DNA of 61,112 nucleotides. Source: Arthrobacter sp. SO3. GTDB taxonomy: Bacteria > Actinomycetota > Actinomycetes > Actinomycetales > Micrococcaceae. A program made the position numbers and the translations under genes. The notes beneath the pieces were generated by a model. That model saw nothing but the letters and a program-made list of their open reading frames with translations. It ran no database searches and was not told the DNA's origin. Location of the stretch: the NCBI RefSeq assembly GCF_020532825.1, contig NZ_MQTS01000192.1, positions 19,960 to 81,071 on the forward strand. The letters run 5' to 3'. This document shows positions 26,742-36,323 of this stretch, piece by piece. Within the stretch, counting starts at the first letter, position 1. Each line of letters starts with the position of its first letter.

Positions 26742-26790
26742 GAAGGCCCCCGTGTCCGGTTCCCAAGGGAATCCGAAGGCGGGGGCCTTC
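26742..26790 (-). terminator. Intrinsic terminator of the rpsF-ssb-rpsR-rplI operon
   Basis: Perfect 11-bp arms GAAGGCCCCCG / CGGGGGCCTTC with a long loop; on the minus strand it is followed by a short T-run (complement of TAAAAA at 26733-26737). It lies 32 bases past the rplI stop. Confidence 0.8.
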
Positions 26791-26821
26791 CGGCAGTTCA
26801 GGACTGCAGAGCCGGTGAGGG

Positions 26822-27274
26822 CTACTTGCCTGCGACTACGTCGAGTTCGATCACAGCGGCAACGTCGTCGTGCAGACGAACGTTGGCCTGGTAGGAACCA
26901 ACCGACTTGATGTGCGTCGGCAGTTCAACCTTGCGCTTGTCGATGCGGCCAAGGCCAGCGGCCTCAACAGCGTCGGCCACGTCGCCCTGCTTGACGGTGC
27001 CGAACAGGCGTCCGGTCTCGCCAGCCTTGACGACGAGCTTGACCGGCTTGGAGGAGAGTGCAGCGGCCTGCTTCTGAGCGTCTTCCAGGGAAGCGTGCTC
27101 GCGGGCGGCGCGGGCAGTCTTGATGGACTCAACCTGCTTCTCGCCACCCTTGGACCAGGTCAGAGCGAAGTTGCGGGGCAGCAGGTAGTTACGTGCGTAA
27201 CCGTCCTTGACCTCGACAACATCGCCTGCAGCACCGAGACCGGTTACTTCGTGGGTCAGAATGAGCTTTGCCAT
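26822..27274 (-). CDS. rplI: 50S ribosomal protein L9
   Basis: 150 aa, full length for bL9. The start [35 protein letters not shown] region carries the L9 signature (split here as [20 protein letters not shown]), followed by the long central helix and a C-terminal RNA-binding lobe. Last gene of the operon. Confidence 0.98.
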   Translation of the reverse strand: MAKLILTHEVTGLGAAGDVVEVKDGYARNYLLPRNFALTWSKGGEKQVESIKTARAAREHASLEDAQKQAAALSSKPVKLVVKAGETGRLFGTVKQGDVADAVEAAGLGRIDKRKVELPTHIKSVGSYQANVRLHDDVAAVIELDVVAGK

Positions 27275-27291
27275 GTTAGTTAATCCCTTCC

Positions 27292-27531
27292 TTAGCCGCG
27301 GCCAGCGCCGGAGTAAGGCAGCAGAGCAACTTCGCGGGCGTTCTTGATTGCCTGGGCGATCTTGCGCTGTTCCTGCACCGTGACGCCAGTGACGCGACGG
27401 GCGCGGATCTTTCCGCGGTCGGAGATGAACTTGCGCAGCAATGCTACGTCCTTGTAGTCGATGACTGTGATGTCAGCGGCCTTCAAGGGGTTGGACTTTG
27501 GTTTGGGCTTACGGAGTTCAGCCTTAGCCAT
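27292..27531 (-). CDS. rpsR: 30S ribosomal protein S18
   Basis: 79 aa from ATG at 27531, the standard S18 length; a longer upstream frame is noise. [18 protein letters not shown] and [19 protein letters not shown] are characteristic. No Cys zinc ligands, so it is the zinc-free form. It binds S6 on the platform of the 30S subunit. 17 bases separate it from rplI. Confidence 0.98.
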   Translation of the reverse strand: MAKAELRKPKPKSNPLKAADITVIDYKDVALLRKFISDRGKIRARRVTGVTVQEQRKIAQAIKNAREVALLPYSGAGRG

Positions 27532-27656
27532 CGTGGAGCTCCTATTCGATGGAGCCCGTGGATATTGATCCACGGGATGGTGGTGATCCGACAAAGGTCA
27601 GCGCCTTGCGCCTTGCGGCGTCCCGGCGGGTTCCGTCGTCGAACCTTAGATGTTTT

Positions 27657-28250
27657 TTAGAAGGGAGGTTCGGAATCCGGGCCGTTGCCCCAGCCGCCGC
27701 CTGCATTGCTGACACCGGGCGTGGCCCAGGGGTCATCCTGCTGCTGCGCGGGCTGGTTGCCGCCCCATGTTCCGCCCGAGTTGCCGCCGCCCTGGTTTCC
27801 ACCAGAGCCGCCACCGAAGCCGCCGCCGCTGTTGCCGCCGCCGAAGCCACCCTGGGCACCGTTGCCGGTGCCCCCACCGCCGGAGCGCTGGGTGCGGTTG
27901 ACCTTGGCGTTGGCGTAGCGCAGGCTGGGGCCGATTTCATCGACCTCAAGCTCGATAACGGTGCGCTTCTCGCCTTCTTTGGTTTCGTAGGAACGGCTCT
28001 TGAGCCGGCCGGAAACAATCACGCGCATGCCCTTGGTCAGGGATTCAGCGACGTTCTCGGCCGCTTCACGCCATACCGACGCGCGGAGGAACAGGGTTTC
28101 CCCGTCCTTCCACTCATTGGACTGGCGGTCGAACGTGCGGGGAGTAGAAGCGATGGTGAAATTCGCTACGGCCGAACCTGACGGTGTAAACCTCAGTTCG
28201 GGGTCACTGGTGAGATTACCGATGACCGTAATAGTGGTTTCGCCTGCCAT
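27657..28250 (-). CDS. ssb: Single-stranded DNA-binding protein
   Basis: 197 aa. OB-fold at residues 1-110 ([19 protein letters not shown] at the start), then a very Gly-rich flexible linker with GGG/Asn/Gln repeats, and the acidic C-terminal tip DSEPPF that recruits partner proteins. The linker is about 70 residues. It lies between rpsF and rpsR as in most bacteria. Confidence 0.97.
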   Translation of the reverse strand: MAGETTITVIGNLTSDPELRFTPSGSAVANFTIASTPRTFDRQSNEWKDGETLFLRASVWREAAENVAESLTKGMRVIVSGRLKSRSYETKEGEKRTVIELEVDEIGPSLRYANAKVNRTQRSGGGGTGNGAQGGFGGGNSGGGFGGGSGGNQGGGNSGGTWGGNQPAQQQDDPWATPGVSNAGGGWGNGPDSEPPF

Positions 28251-28305
28251 CTACTGCCTCCTTGTTCGTTCCTGCGGGGTGAAGAATGAAAATCGGGAGC
28301 TGAAA

Positions 28306-28611
28306 TTACTCAGCAACGACCTTCTGCACTTCGGGGCGGGTGATCTTGGTGCGCATGATGGTCTCATTGAGGCTCAGCTGGCGATCAAGTTCCTTGGCGG
28401 TAGCCGGCTCAGCGGTGAAGTTCACCACGGCGTAGATACCTTCAGACTTCTTCTGGATTTCGTAAGCCAGGCGACGGCGGCCCCAGATGTCAACCTTTTC
28501 GATGGTTCCACCATCGGTCGTGATGACGTTCAGGAACTTCTGAAGCGTTGGCTCAACGGTACGCTCTTCGACCTCGGGGTCGATGATTACCATCAATTCG
28601 TAAGGACGCAT
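28306..28611 (-). CDS. rpsF: 30S ribosomal protein S6
   Basis: 101 aa from ATG at 28611, where [16 protein letters not shown] begins; AAAGGAGGTG lies upstream and is partly enclosed in a predicted RNA stem. S6 pairs with S18 in the 30S platform and the S6:S18 complex is known in several bacteria to repress its own mRNA. First gene of the operon. Confidence 0.98.
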   Translation of the reverse strand: MRPYELMVIIDPEVEERTVEPTLQKFLNVITTDGGTIEKVDIWGRRRLAYEIQKKSEGIYAVVNFTAEPATAKELDRQLSLNETIMRTKITRPEVQKVVAE

Positions 28612-28615
28612 ATGT

Positions 28616-28668
28616 GAACCCACCTCCTTTGGGCTAAGCGGTTACGGCATTTCCGTAACAGGAGGTTC
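28616..28668 (-). promoter_or_regulatory. Structured rpsF leader RNA that can sequester the ribosome-binding site
   Basis: On the minus-strand transcript, GAACCUCCU (28668-28660) can pair with AGGAG and GGUUC around the Shine-Dalgarno, with a three-base bulge. The enclosed RNA forms a perfect hairpin GUUACGG-AAAUG-CCGUAAC (28659-28641). This resembles autoregulated rpsF leaders controlled by S6:S18. Confidence 0.6.
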
Positions 28669-28852
28669 ATTTGCGGTGCCATGTGCCCGCATTGCTCCCA
28701 GGAACGGGGGCAGGGCGCAGCACAGACTTCAATAGCTTAGTGCATCGGGACCGGATTCCGCGATTCCATGCCGGTCCAGCGTAGGCGCGGCCGGCTCGGC
28801 CACGGCAGCCAAACTGGCCTCCATGTGGACAACGCTGTGCCATGATCGGGGA

Positions 28853-29536
28853 ATGAAACCCGGATCCCCGATTAGCGGCAGCGCCCGGCCGGTCCGGCGC
28901 AGCCGGCTGCGACTGGCGACTATGCTCCTCGCCGGGTTGCTGGCGGCCACGGCGACCGGCCTGTCCGGACACTGGGTGGAGGCTCCCGCCGTCGGCTGGG
29001 GCACAGCCTCGTTGACCTACGTCGTCTGGGTCTGGCTGGTGATCGGCAGCCTAGACCCGACCGAGACCCGGGCGCATGCGACCGCGGAAGATCCTGCCCG
29101 CGGCATCACCGACCTGCTGATTCTGGCGGCCAACGTCGCCAGTCTCGGCGCGGTGGCCGTCGTCGTCGTTGCTTCCCACGCCAACGACGGCGGGTCCCGC
29201 TTCGGTGGCGGGCTCCTGGCACTGGCATCAGTGGCCCTGTCCTGGCTGCTGGTGCAGACGCTGTTCACGCTGCGATACGCAGAGCTTTACTACAGCACGG
29301 GCGGAAAGGCCGGCGCGGCAGTGGGCGGCATCGACTTCAACCAGGAACGTCCGCCGCAGTACACCGACTTCGCCTACCTTGCCACGAGCCTCGGCATGAC
29401 CTACCAGGTCTCGGACACCGCCCTGCAGAACCACGGCGTCCGGGCCGAAGCGCTCAAGCACAGCCTGCTGTCCTACCTCTTTGGGACCGTCATCCTGGCC
29501 ACGACAATCAGCCTCGTGGTCAGTCTGGCCTTCTGA
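28853..29536 (+). CDS. DUF1345 membrane protein
   Basis: 227 aa with four to five hydrophobic helices. DUF1345 hallmarks include TLFTLRYAELYY and QYTDFAYLATSLGMTYQVSDT. Function unknown; homologues are inner-membrane proteins. ATG at 28853 is used. Divergent from rpsF with about 240 bases between. Confidence 0.88.
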   Translation: MKPGSPISGSARPVRRSRLRLATMLLAGLLAATATGLSGHWVEAPAVGWGTASLTYVVWVWLVIGSLDPTETRAHATAEDPARGITDLLILAANVASLGAVAVVVVASHANDGGSRFGGGLLALASVALSWLLVQTLFTLRYAELYYSTGGKAGAAVGGIDFNQERPPQYTDFAYLATSLGMTYQVSDTALQNHGVRAEALKHSLLSYLFGTVILATTISLVVSLAF

Positions 29537-29807
29537 GGGCCTGACGGTCCGACAGCAGTCCTGTTCGTGCCGGGAGACTGCCGCTGGAGATTTCCGGTCC
29601 AGAAAACAAGTACCGGACGCGAAAACTACGCGACTTCCGTCGATGCCCTACTCGACTATCCGTGCGGCCTAGGCCCCCGGCAGGCCCCCGGATATATTTG
29701 CTGTCAATATCACCAGCGGGACGACCCTTCCGCAACACGACCGCGGGCTTCATCCCTGCGGTGGAGCAGGGAACTCCGGTGGACGCTGTATCGGGAGTAC
29801 CGGCACC
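29537..29807. other. Non-coding stretch before the glycan locus
   Basis: I see no convincing gene, promoter or terminator here. It has a lower GC patch (GGATATATTTGCTGTCAATAT near 29691-29710, given here only as a landmark of mixed A/T) that may hold the promoter of the following locus. Confidence 0.4.
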
Positions 29808-30038
29808 ATGAGCAAGCGGACGGTCACTTTTCTAACGGACGGGGACCGGATGCGTAAAGAGTGCCGGAGCGGGACGAGCTCCGATAACGGGAGGCGGATT
29901 CTTCTCCCTCCCCGCGGGCTGGCCAGGGTTGGCAGCCTGATCAATGCGCTGGGGCGTGCAGCCGCCGTCCGCCACCCGGGGCATGAACTTGTGGCATTCA
30001 AGTGGTGGCACTGGCACAGGAGCGGAGCGGTCTCATGA
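29808..30038 (+). CDS. Possible small basic protein, coupled to the next gene
   Basis: 76 aa, basic (MSKRTVTFLTDGDRMRK; GLARVGSLINALGRAA; FKWWHWHRSG). Its TGA overlaps the next ATG as ATGA (30035-30038), typical of translational coupling. The Shine-Dalgarno is weak (GGAG about 12 bases upstream) and no family is recognised, so it may also be a degenerate fragment. Confidence 0.35.
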   Translation: MSKRTVTFLTDGDRMRKECRSGTSSDNGRRILLPPRGLARVGSLINALGRAAAVRHPGHELVAFKWWHWHRSGAVS

Positions 30039-30940
30039 TTCCCGGAATTACTGGCGGCGCGGAGCTGGCCATCCTGACCCCAAGTTACGGACCAGACGCC
30101 GAGTTGTGCGCTGATTTGAACCGTTCGGTCATGGAAATGACCGACGACGTCGAACACCATATCGTTGTCCCGCACAGCGACCGAAGGTACTTCAGCGACA
30201 TGGAGGGAAAGCGAACATTCGTCCACGATGTCGGCGAATTCCTGCCACGCTACTTGGTGAAAACGCCGGGCGCGAACGTCTGGGTCAACGCGCGCCGCCC
30301 GTGGCCCCCCGTACGAGGTTGGATCGCCCAGCAACTGGTGAAACTCTCTGTCGCGGCCTCCTTCGAGGCCGGGGGCGTGCTGCTGATGGACTCCGACATG
30401 GTGCTGATCCGCAGGACTTCCCTTGACTCGTTCATGCTGAACGGGAGACCGGCGTTCTACCGCAATCCCGGGGCGGTTCATGCCGGCATGCCTTTGCACC
30501 GCAAGTGGCACGAAGCCTCCAGGTCGCTCTTGGGATTGGCGCCGCCGCCAGCGGGGAATCTCCCTGACTACATAAGTTGGCCGTGCCTCTGGGAACCCGC
30601 AATTGTGCGCAGTCTACTTTCGGCGGTCGAGACGCACACGGGCCGAACCTGGGCGACGGCCATTGGCAGTCAACTGCACTTCTCCGAAATGATTCTCTAT
30701 GGGGTATATGTTGACGAAGTTCTGGGTGGTGCCCAATCAACCACCTCCCGGATGAAAAGCATCGCCTATTCGGAGGAACGCACTTTAGGCCCGGCAGAAC
30801 TGTCCGCGTTGCTGGCAGGGGTCACGTCCGAAGATCTTGCCATCATGATTTCGGCCAAATCTGGAACCGGCCTCCACCACCGCCGCCAGGCGCTGGCCGA
30901 GGTTCGGAAGGCGCTGGCAGACGAAGGGGAGCGCAACTGA
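30035..30940 (+). CDS. DUF6492-type glycosyltransferase-like protein
   Basis: 301 aa from ATG at 30035. AILTPSYGPDAELCADLNRS starts a nucleotide-sugar-transferase-like Rossmann half, and GGVLLMDSDMVLIRR carries a DxD metal-binding motif. The pattern (surface sugar transferase with IVVPHSDR, then HRKWHEAS) matches what I recall of DUF6492 proteins in polysaccharide loci. The next gene, three bases on, is a GT4-type transferase, so both probably act on one glycan in the cytoplasm. Confidence 0.7.
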   Translation: MIPGITGGAELAILTPSYGPDAELCADLNRSVMEMTDDVEHHIVVPHSDRRYFSDMEGKRTFVHDVGEFLPRYLVKTPGANVWVNARRPWPPVRGWIAQQLVKLSVAASFEAGGVLLMDSDMVLIRRTSLDSFMLNGRPAFYRNPGAVHAGMPLHRKWHEASRSLLGLAPPPAGNLPDYISWPCLWEPAIVRSLLSAVETHTGRTWATAIGSQLHFSEMILYGVYVDEVLGGAQSTTSRMKSIAYSEERTLGPAELSALLAGVTSEDLAIMISAKSGTGLHHRRQALAEVRKALADEGERN

Positions 30941-30942
30941 TC

Positions 30943-32178
30943 ATGGGCACCACACAGCGACTGACCGACATCGCATTGCGGCTGAAAAGGGACGGTGCAG
31001 GCGTCGTGTTGAGTTGGGGAACACGAAGAATCGCGCAGAAGGTAGGGGACCGGCTGGGCTGGGCCGATCTGGACTTTCCCCTCCGGCCGGAGGACATTGC
31101 AGATCAACGGTCGGTCCGCCCCTCGACGGACTACCCCGTGAGGTCCGGCAATCTGCACATCGGATGGGTCTGCACTCCGCCAGGCGCCCGATCCGGAGGG
31201 CACACGACTCTCTTCCGCATGGTCGAGGGCCTTGAGCGGCGTGGTCACAAGTGCACGCTGTTCCTCTACGACGTCAACTCTGACGACGTCAGCCGCCATG
31301 AGGACGTGATCCGGCGGTGCTGGCCGGGCATGAAGGCAGCCATCGAGTCGGCAACGCCCCGCATCGAGGGCGTTGATGCTGTTGTGGCCAGTTCATGGCA
31401 GACCGCCCACGTTGTGGCGTCCCGGGTTACGGGTCCCGTCCGCTGCTTCTACTTCGTCCAGGATTTCGAGCCATATTTCTATCCGCGCGGTTCCCTTTAC
31501 ACACTGTCAGAACTGTCCTATCACTTGGGGCTGGGACTCGTAGCCCTTGGCGACATGGTGGCCACGCGACTCGAGCAGGAATCGGGCATCACACCGGCTT
31601 TGACAGTCCCGTTTGGCTGCGACACAGAGGTGTATCGGCTGCTGGATGGGTCCCGCAGCGCCGGGTCGCGACGTGGAATTGTCTTTTATGCCAAGCGGAG
31701 CGCCGACCGCAGAGGATATCTGCTGGCCAAGCTCGCGCTGGAACGCTTCCACGAAATGCACCCGGACGAGGAAATTCATGTCTACGGCGACAACGTCGCG
31801 AACTGGAGGATTCGGGTCACCAATCACGGGAATCTCCCGCCGGCTGAACTGAACGCACTCTACAACCGCACCAAGGCCGGGCTGGTGATGTCATTCACGA
31901 ACATTTCCTTGGCCGCCGAGGAACTCCTGGCCGCCGGTTGCAGGCCGGTCCTGAATGACTCGGCCCTGGCCCGTGCCGATTTTCCCGGCCCCGACGCCGT
32001 CTGGGCCCAGCCGTCCCCTGCGGCCCTGGCGGCCGCACTCTCCTCGGTGGTCCGCGATCAGGACGGTACCGCCCCAGCCGCCGCACCGTTTCGGGTGCGG
32101 CAGGGCTGGGGCCAAACTCAAACCATGGTGGCGGACCTGATCGAAGCGGCTTGTAGAGGTGTGCTGAGCCGCGGATGA
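30943..32178 (+). CDS. Glycosyltransferase, WsaF/GT4-like
   Basis: 411 aa. GNLHIGWVCTPPGARSGGH opens the acceptor Rossmann domain, FYFVQDFEPYFYPRGSLY lies in the middle, and GIVFYAKRSADRRGY plus ISLAAEELLAAGCRPVLND in the C-terminal donor domain resemble rhamnosyltransferase WsaF and GT4 enzymes (conserved Glu in the E-x7-type motif AAEELLAAG). The first 70 residues are an extra N-terminal segment. Donor sugar unknown. Confidence 0.82.
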   Translation: MGTTQRLTDIALRLKRDGAGVVLSWGTRRIAQKVGDRLGWADLDFPLRPEDIADQRSVRPSTDYPVRSGNLHIGWVCTPPGARSGGHTTLFRMVEGLERRGHKCTLFLYDVNSDDVSRHEDVIRRCWPGMKAAIESATPRIEGVDAVVASSWQTAHVVASRVTGPVRCFYFVQDFEPYFYPRGSLYTLSELSYHLGLGLVALGDMVATRLEQESGITPALTVPFGCDTEVYRLLDGSRSAGSRRGIVFYAKRSADRRGYLLAKLALERFHEMHPDEEIHVYGDNVANWRIRVTNHGNLPPAELNALYNRTKAGLVMSFTNISLAAEELLAAGCRPVLNDSALARADFPGPDAVWAQPSPAALAAALSSVVRDQDGTAPAAAPFRVRQGWGQTQTMVADLIEAACRGVLSRG

Positions 32179-32591
32179 GCCAACTGGCGCCGGAAGCGGC
32201 TTATCCAGAAACGCTTTTTCGAAAGTGGCTGTGCCGGAGGCGCTACTTGAGTAGGATGGCGCACAGGCGCGACCCGCCGGGCCGCCCTGCGAAGGCCGTC
32301 AAGCTCTGAAGAGGTTCATTTTCGCTCGGTTCGGATACCCGATCACTGAGTTGCCGGGACAGATCGATCGCTTCTTTCTGGCGTGAAATCCCGGGGTTGG
32401 TGCAGGACCAGCAAAGCGGCCCGCTGGTCCGACCCAACGTTCCCGCCCGATCCGCGGACACCCTCGCCTGCGCGCTGCACACGCCGCACCTGGACCGCAG
32501 ACCGGGCACTGATGGTCGCCGGTCGGCCTAACGCATTGACAGCACCGGCCGGGGCGACCTCCTGGCCCGACTGATTCAAGGGGTATAGCCC
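32179..32591. other. 413-bp gap between the glycosyltransferase and secreted-protein genes
   Basis: No gene with a start, ribosome site and protein-like composition is visible on either strand. There is a short AT-containing run (CGCTTTTTCG near 32211) but no clean terminator stem. Presumably carries the promoter of the secreted-protein gene. Confidence 0.4.
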
Positions 32592-33944
32592 GTGAAACGT
32601 AGCCCAGAACGGTCCCAAGCGGTGTTGACAGCCGCCCTTGGTCTAGCGATTGCGCTGCTGCTCAGCGGGAGCAGCGCGCCGGCCAGCCAAGCCCTTCCGG
32701 AGGGCGCCAGAAGCGTTGCGATCCCTGCAGAAAGTGCCGCGGCGGCCAAAGGTCTCCGCGAAGTGGATGGAGGGCCCCGCTTCTATGGCGGCTTCGAGAA
32801 CTCGCTCCCGGCAACTCCGGACTACTTTCCCCTTGGCGTGTGGCTGGAAAGCATTTCGGAGCCGGGCGATATCGGAAAAGACAAAGCCGCCGGACTGAAC
32901 ACGTACGTGGACCTGACCGCAAACTCAGATACCTCTCTGCTGCGTCCGGGCGGTGTCCACGCTGTGACGAGCGGACCATCTCAATGGAGCTCGGGTCTTG
33001 TCCTCGCCGATGAACCGGACATGTGGGCAGGCCCCGGGTCGGCCGAATGGACGGGCAAGTGGCCAGGGCACGGTGAAATCTGCAACCCCGCGGGGGCACG
33101 TTGTGGCTATTCGGTGCAACGGAGGCTGTTAGCGTCGAGTGCCGACGGAACCCTGAAGTATGCCAACTACGGCAAGGGTGTCAGCTTCTGGGAGAGTGAC
33201 GAAGAAGCATCTGTCTTCGTCAATGAGTTTCAGGACGTGGTTTCGGTCGACAACTACTGGTTCACCGATCCCAACATCTGCGGACAAAGCGAAGGTGGCG
33301 GAAGGCTCGGCGGGGGGCGGAACTTGACGGACCAGGAATGCCGGCTGGCCGCCAACTATGGCTGGACCGTCGACCGCGTCCGGTCTCTCGTCCGGCCGGC
33401 CGGCAGCAAACCGGTGTGGGCCTTTGTGGAGCTTGGACATCCGGCTGGCGAAGCTGCAGCCCCCACCATCACTGGCCCGCAGGTCAGGGCCGCCGTCTGG
33501 AGCAGCCTCATCCACGGAGCGCGGGGGATCATCTACTTCAACCACAGCTTCGGGGGCGACTGCCAGACGCAGCACATCCTGCGGGACCCTTGCGGTGACA
33601 AGGTCAGGCCCTGGGTGACCGCGGTCAATGCGCAAATCACCGGACTCGCGCCGGTCCTCAACGCTCCCTTCCTGGATGGAGCCCTGACCCACGGCGCGGG
33701 CGTTGACGCGGCCGTGAAAGTACATGGCGGCGCCCTCTACGTTTTCGCCGGCTCCGCGCAGGCGGGGGCGCTGCAAGCTGAATTCACCCTGGGGTGCCTG
33801 CCCGGCGCGGCAGTCACCGCAACAGTCCTGGATGAGAACCGCACTGTGACGCTCAGCAACGGCACGTTCCGGGACACGTTTGCGGACGGCAATGCGGTCC
33901 ATCTCTACCGGATCGACGGGGCCGCCGCTTCCTGCGCCCCCTAA
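32592..33944 (+). CDS. Secreted glycoside-hydrolase-like protein
   Basis: 450 aa from GTG at 32592. A Sec signal peptide (basic start, then AALGLAIALLLSG, cleavage likely near ASQA) directs export. The mature part begins with a conserved-looking block (FYGGFENSLPATPDYFPLGVW) and has LVLADEPDMW, VVSVDNYWF, VWAFVELG and HGARGIIYFNHSF, consistent with a TIM-barrel glycosidase in which Glu/Asp residues sit at strand ends, followed by a beta-sandwich tail. Family not identified. Co-located with two sugar transferase genes, so it may trim or modify the same surface glycan. Confidence 0.7.
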   Translation: MKRSPERSQAVLTAALGLAIALLLSGSSAPASQALPEGARSVAIPAESAAAAKGLREVDGGPRFYGGFENSLPATPDYFPLGVWLESISEPGDIGKDKAAGLNTYVDLTANSDTSLLRPGGVHAVTSGPSQWSSGLVLADEPDMWAGPGSAEWTGKWPGHGEICNPAGARCGYSVQRRLLASSADGTLKYANYGKGVSFWESDEEASVFVNEFQDVVSVDNYWFTDPNICGQSEGGGRLGGGRNLTDQECRLAANYGWTVDRVRSLVRPAGSKPVWAFVELGHPAGEAAAPTITGPQVRAAVWSSLIHGARGIIYFNHSFGGDCQTQHILRDPCGDKVRPWVTAVNAQITGLAPVLNAPFLDGALTHGAGVDAAVKVHGGALYVFAGSAQAGALQAEFTLGCLPGAAVTATVLDENRTVTLSNGTFRDTFADGNAVHLYRIDGAAASCAP

Positions 33945-33971
33945 CGCAAGGGCCGTGCCGCTGGCCTGCTC

Positions 33972-35282
33972 TTACACCGCGGTGCGGTAGAACCGTTCGG
34001 TCACTTTCGCGAGCCGGTAGGGGTCCTCCACGCCACAGAGTTCACGGGCCGAGTGCATCGAGAGCAGGGGCACGCCGACGTCGACCGTGCGGATGCCGAG
34101 GCGGGTGGCGGTCAGCGGGCCGATCGTGGAGCCGCAGGGCATCACGTTGTTGGAGACGAATTCCTGGTACGGGATGCCCGCGTCGGCGCACAGGCGGGCC
34201 CAGAGTGCGGCGCCGGTGGCGTCCGTGGCGTAGCGCTGGTTGGCGTTGATCTTCAGCAGCGGGCCGCCGTTCAGGGCCGGCCGGTTGGCCGGATCGTGCC
34301 GTTCGGCGTAGTTGGGGTGGACGGCGTGGCCGGCGTCGGCGGACACACAGAACGACGCCGCGAAAGCCTGCCGCCGCTGGCTCGCGGACGCTCCCAGTCC
34401 GTCGGAAATGCGCACCAGCACGTCCTCGAGGATGGGCCCGCTCGCGCCGGACCGGGAGGCGGAGCCGATCTCCTCATGGTCGAATGCGGCAAGCACGGCA
34501 ATGGGGGCGCCGGACGGCTGCGGCGCGGCTGCGTGGGCGATGAGCGCGGTGAGCCCGGCATGGGTCGCCGACAGGTTGTCCAGCCGGCCGGACGCGAAGA
34601 ACTCACCCTTCGCGCCGAACACGGCCGGGGCCTGGGTGTCCGCGATGACGACGTCGTAGCCGCCGATCAGGGCAGCATCCACATCCGCGCCCGGAACCCG
34701 GTCCGCCAACAGGCCGAGCAGGTCCTCCCCGGCCGGGTCGCCGAGACCGTAGACCGGGTTCATGTGCTGCTGCTTGTCCAGGACCAGCCCCTCGTTCACC
34801 GCGCGGTCCAAGTGGATGGCCAGCTGCGGAAAACGCAGCAGCGGCCCGGTGGCCGTGAGGTGCTGGGTGCCGTCCCGCATCACCAGGCGGCCGGCGAGCT
34901 GCAGTTCGCGGTCCAGCCAGGAGTTGAGCAACGGGCCGCCATAGACCTCGACGCCGGCCTGCAGCCAGCCGAATTTTCCGGTGGTGGGTTTGGGCTTGAG
35001 CTTGAAGGAGGGCGAATCGGTATGGGCGCCCAGGATGTTGAATCCGGTGCTCGGACCGGCCGTCTCCGGCGTGACCCAGGCGATGATCGCACCGTCGCGG
35101 ACCACGTAGAACTTTCCTGCGCCGGCGGCCGCGTCCCAGGCCTGCAGCTCGTCGAGGGCGGTGAATCCCGCCTGGTCCAGCCGTCGGGCGGCCTCGTGGA
35201 CGGCGTGGAAGCTCGACGGCGACGCGGTAACGTACGCGCCGAGGTCCTGGATGTGGGCTGCGGCGCTGGACTCTGAAGGCAT
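33972..35282 (-). CDS. apeB: M18-family aspartyl aminopeptidase
   Basis: 436 aa from ATG at 35282, the family length. Zn ligands and catalytic residues are visible: LGAHTDSPSF (His, Asp), FDHEEIGSASRSGA (Glu pair), SADAGHAVHP (Asp, His) and LSMHSARE (final His). It cleaves N-terminal acidic residues from peptides in the cytoplasm. A longer 5' frame exists but has atypical sequence. Confidence 0.95.
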   Translation of the reverse strand: MPSESSAAAHIQDLGAYVTASPSSFHAVHEAARRLDQAGFTALDELQAWDAAAGAGKFYVVRDGAIIAWVTPETAGPSTGFNILGAHTDSPSFKLKPKPTTGKFGWLQAGVEVYGGPLLNSWLDRELQLAGRLVMRDGTQHLTATGPLLRFPQLAIHLDRAVNEGLVLDKQQHMNPVYGLGDPAGEDLLGLLADRVPGADVDAALIGGYDVVIADTQAPAVFGAKGEFFASGRLDNLSATHAGLTALIAHAAAPQPSGAPIAVLAAFDHEEIGSASRSGASGPILEDVLVRISDGLGASASQRRQAFAASFCVSADAGHAVHPNYAERHDPANRPALNGGPLLKINANQRYATDATGAALWARLCADAGIPYQEFVSNNVMPCGSTIGPLTATRLGIRTVDVGVPLLSMHSARELCGVEDPYRLAKVTERFYRTAV

Positions 35283-35322
35283 GGCTCCGAGTCTAGCGCC
35301 GTGGCGCCGGCCGGACTGTCCC

Positions 35323-36228
35323 CTACACGGTGACGTTGAGTCCGGCCGTATATCCGCCGGACACCGACCCGGACATCGTGGCCAGCTGGTAGATGCCGCC
35401 GTCGTTTCCGAAGACATTGTCCGACTTCAGCGTGGTCCTGGGGAAGTTCCGGGCGCTGGAATCGTAGCCGGCCGAGGCGTAGACCTCCTTGCAGGCGGCG
35501 TCCGTCAGCGCGATCTGGGACACCGCGAGGACCTGCCCGGCCACCGTCGCGTTATTCATGGACTCGAAGACTTCGAAGTGGATGTGCGGCCAGCGGCCGC
35601 TGTACGCGCCGGGGAAGATGGTCTGGAAGGTGACCTGGCCGTTGGCGTTAGCCTCCTGGACGCCCCGGAGGTAGTTCTCGTTCTTGAGTCCGGCGTCGTA
35701 CATGGAGTACTTGCCGTCCTTGTCGCAGTGCCAGGCGTAGACGGCGGCCCCGGCCAGGGGCGCACAGCCGTTGGCGTTCTCGAGCAGGGTCAGCGTGACG
35801 GTGAGCGGCACACCGCCGGCCTTGGCGCTGGAGGTCCCGAAACTGGAGGTGATGTCCTGCCGGACCACGCCCGATGCGGCCAGGACGTTGGGGCCGTTGG
35901 AGCCGTCGCCGGGGTAGGGTCCCGCTGTTTCCTGAGGTATTTCGACGCCGCACTCGGCGATGGCCCGCGTCAGTGTGGGAGAGGCGGAGGGGGTGCTGCT
36001 GGCGGCCGCAGTTCCGGAGGATGCCGGCGTCGACCCCGTCGCAGCGGCCGTGGCGGACGCGGCTCCAGTGGCGGTGCCGCCCGGGCTGCAGGCTGTCAGG
36101 GCGGCGGCCGTGCCGGCGCCGAGGAACATGCCCAGCGAGCGGCGGCTCAGCAGGGTGGAGAGGTCGAATTCAAGGCCGCGGTCGTGGTTGGGGTGCGGCT
36201 CGTGCGGGTGCTGCGGAGAAGTGGTCAT
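35323..36228 (-). CDS. Tat-type lipoprotein with intradiol-dioxygenase fold
   Basis: 301 aa from ATG at 36228. LSRRSLGMFLGAGTAAALTAC is a twin-arginine-type signal ending in a lipobox Cys, followed by a Ser/Thr/Ala-rich linker (residues about 50-90). The catalytic domain starts ETAGPYPGDG, with AAVYAWHCDKDGKYSMYD and GRWPHIHFEVF giving the Tyr and two-His Fe(III) ligands of intradiol dioxygenases; the second Tyr is in PGAYSGRWP. Secreted members of this family have unknown substrates. A tandem motif array lies upstream. Confidence 0.82.
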   Translation of the reverse strand: MTTSPQHPHEPHPNHDRGLEFDLSTLLSRRSLGMFLGAGTAAALTACSPGGTATGAASATAAATGSTPASSGTAAASSTPSASPTLTRAIAECGVEIPQETAGPYPGDGSNGPNVLAASGVVRQDITSSFGTSSAKAGGVPLTVTLTLLENANGCAPLAGAAVYAWHCDKDGKYSMYDAGLKNENYLRGVQEANANGQVTFQTIFPGAYSGRWPHIHFEVFESMNNATVAGQVLAVSQIALTDAACKEVYASAGYDSSARNFPRTTLKSDNVFGNDGGIYQLATMSGSVSGGYTAGLNVTV

Positions 36229-36323
36229 GGGTTCATGGAACGCCGGGGTGCTATGCCCCGACTGGGCCCCTGCTGTGTGGCCGCTGTGGTTTGAGCCGGA
36301 ACGGCCGGGGGCTGGCCGGGCGC

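Noticed and set aside
30702..30720. GGGGTATATGTTGA shared with the csoR promoter
   Set aside because: Here it lies inside a coding region and lacks the palindrome; coincidence.
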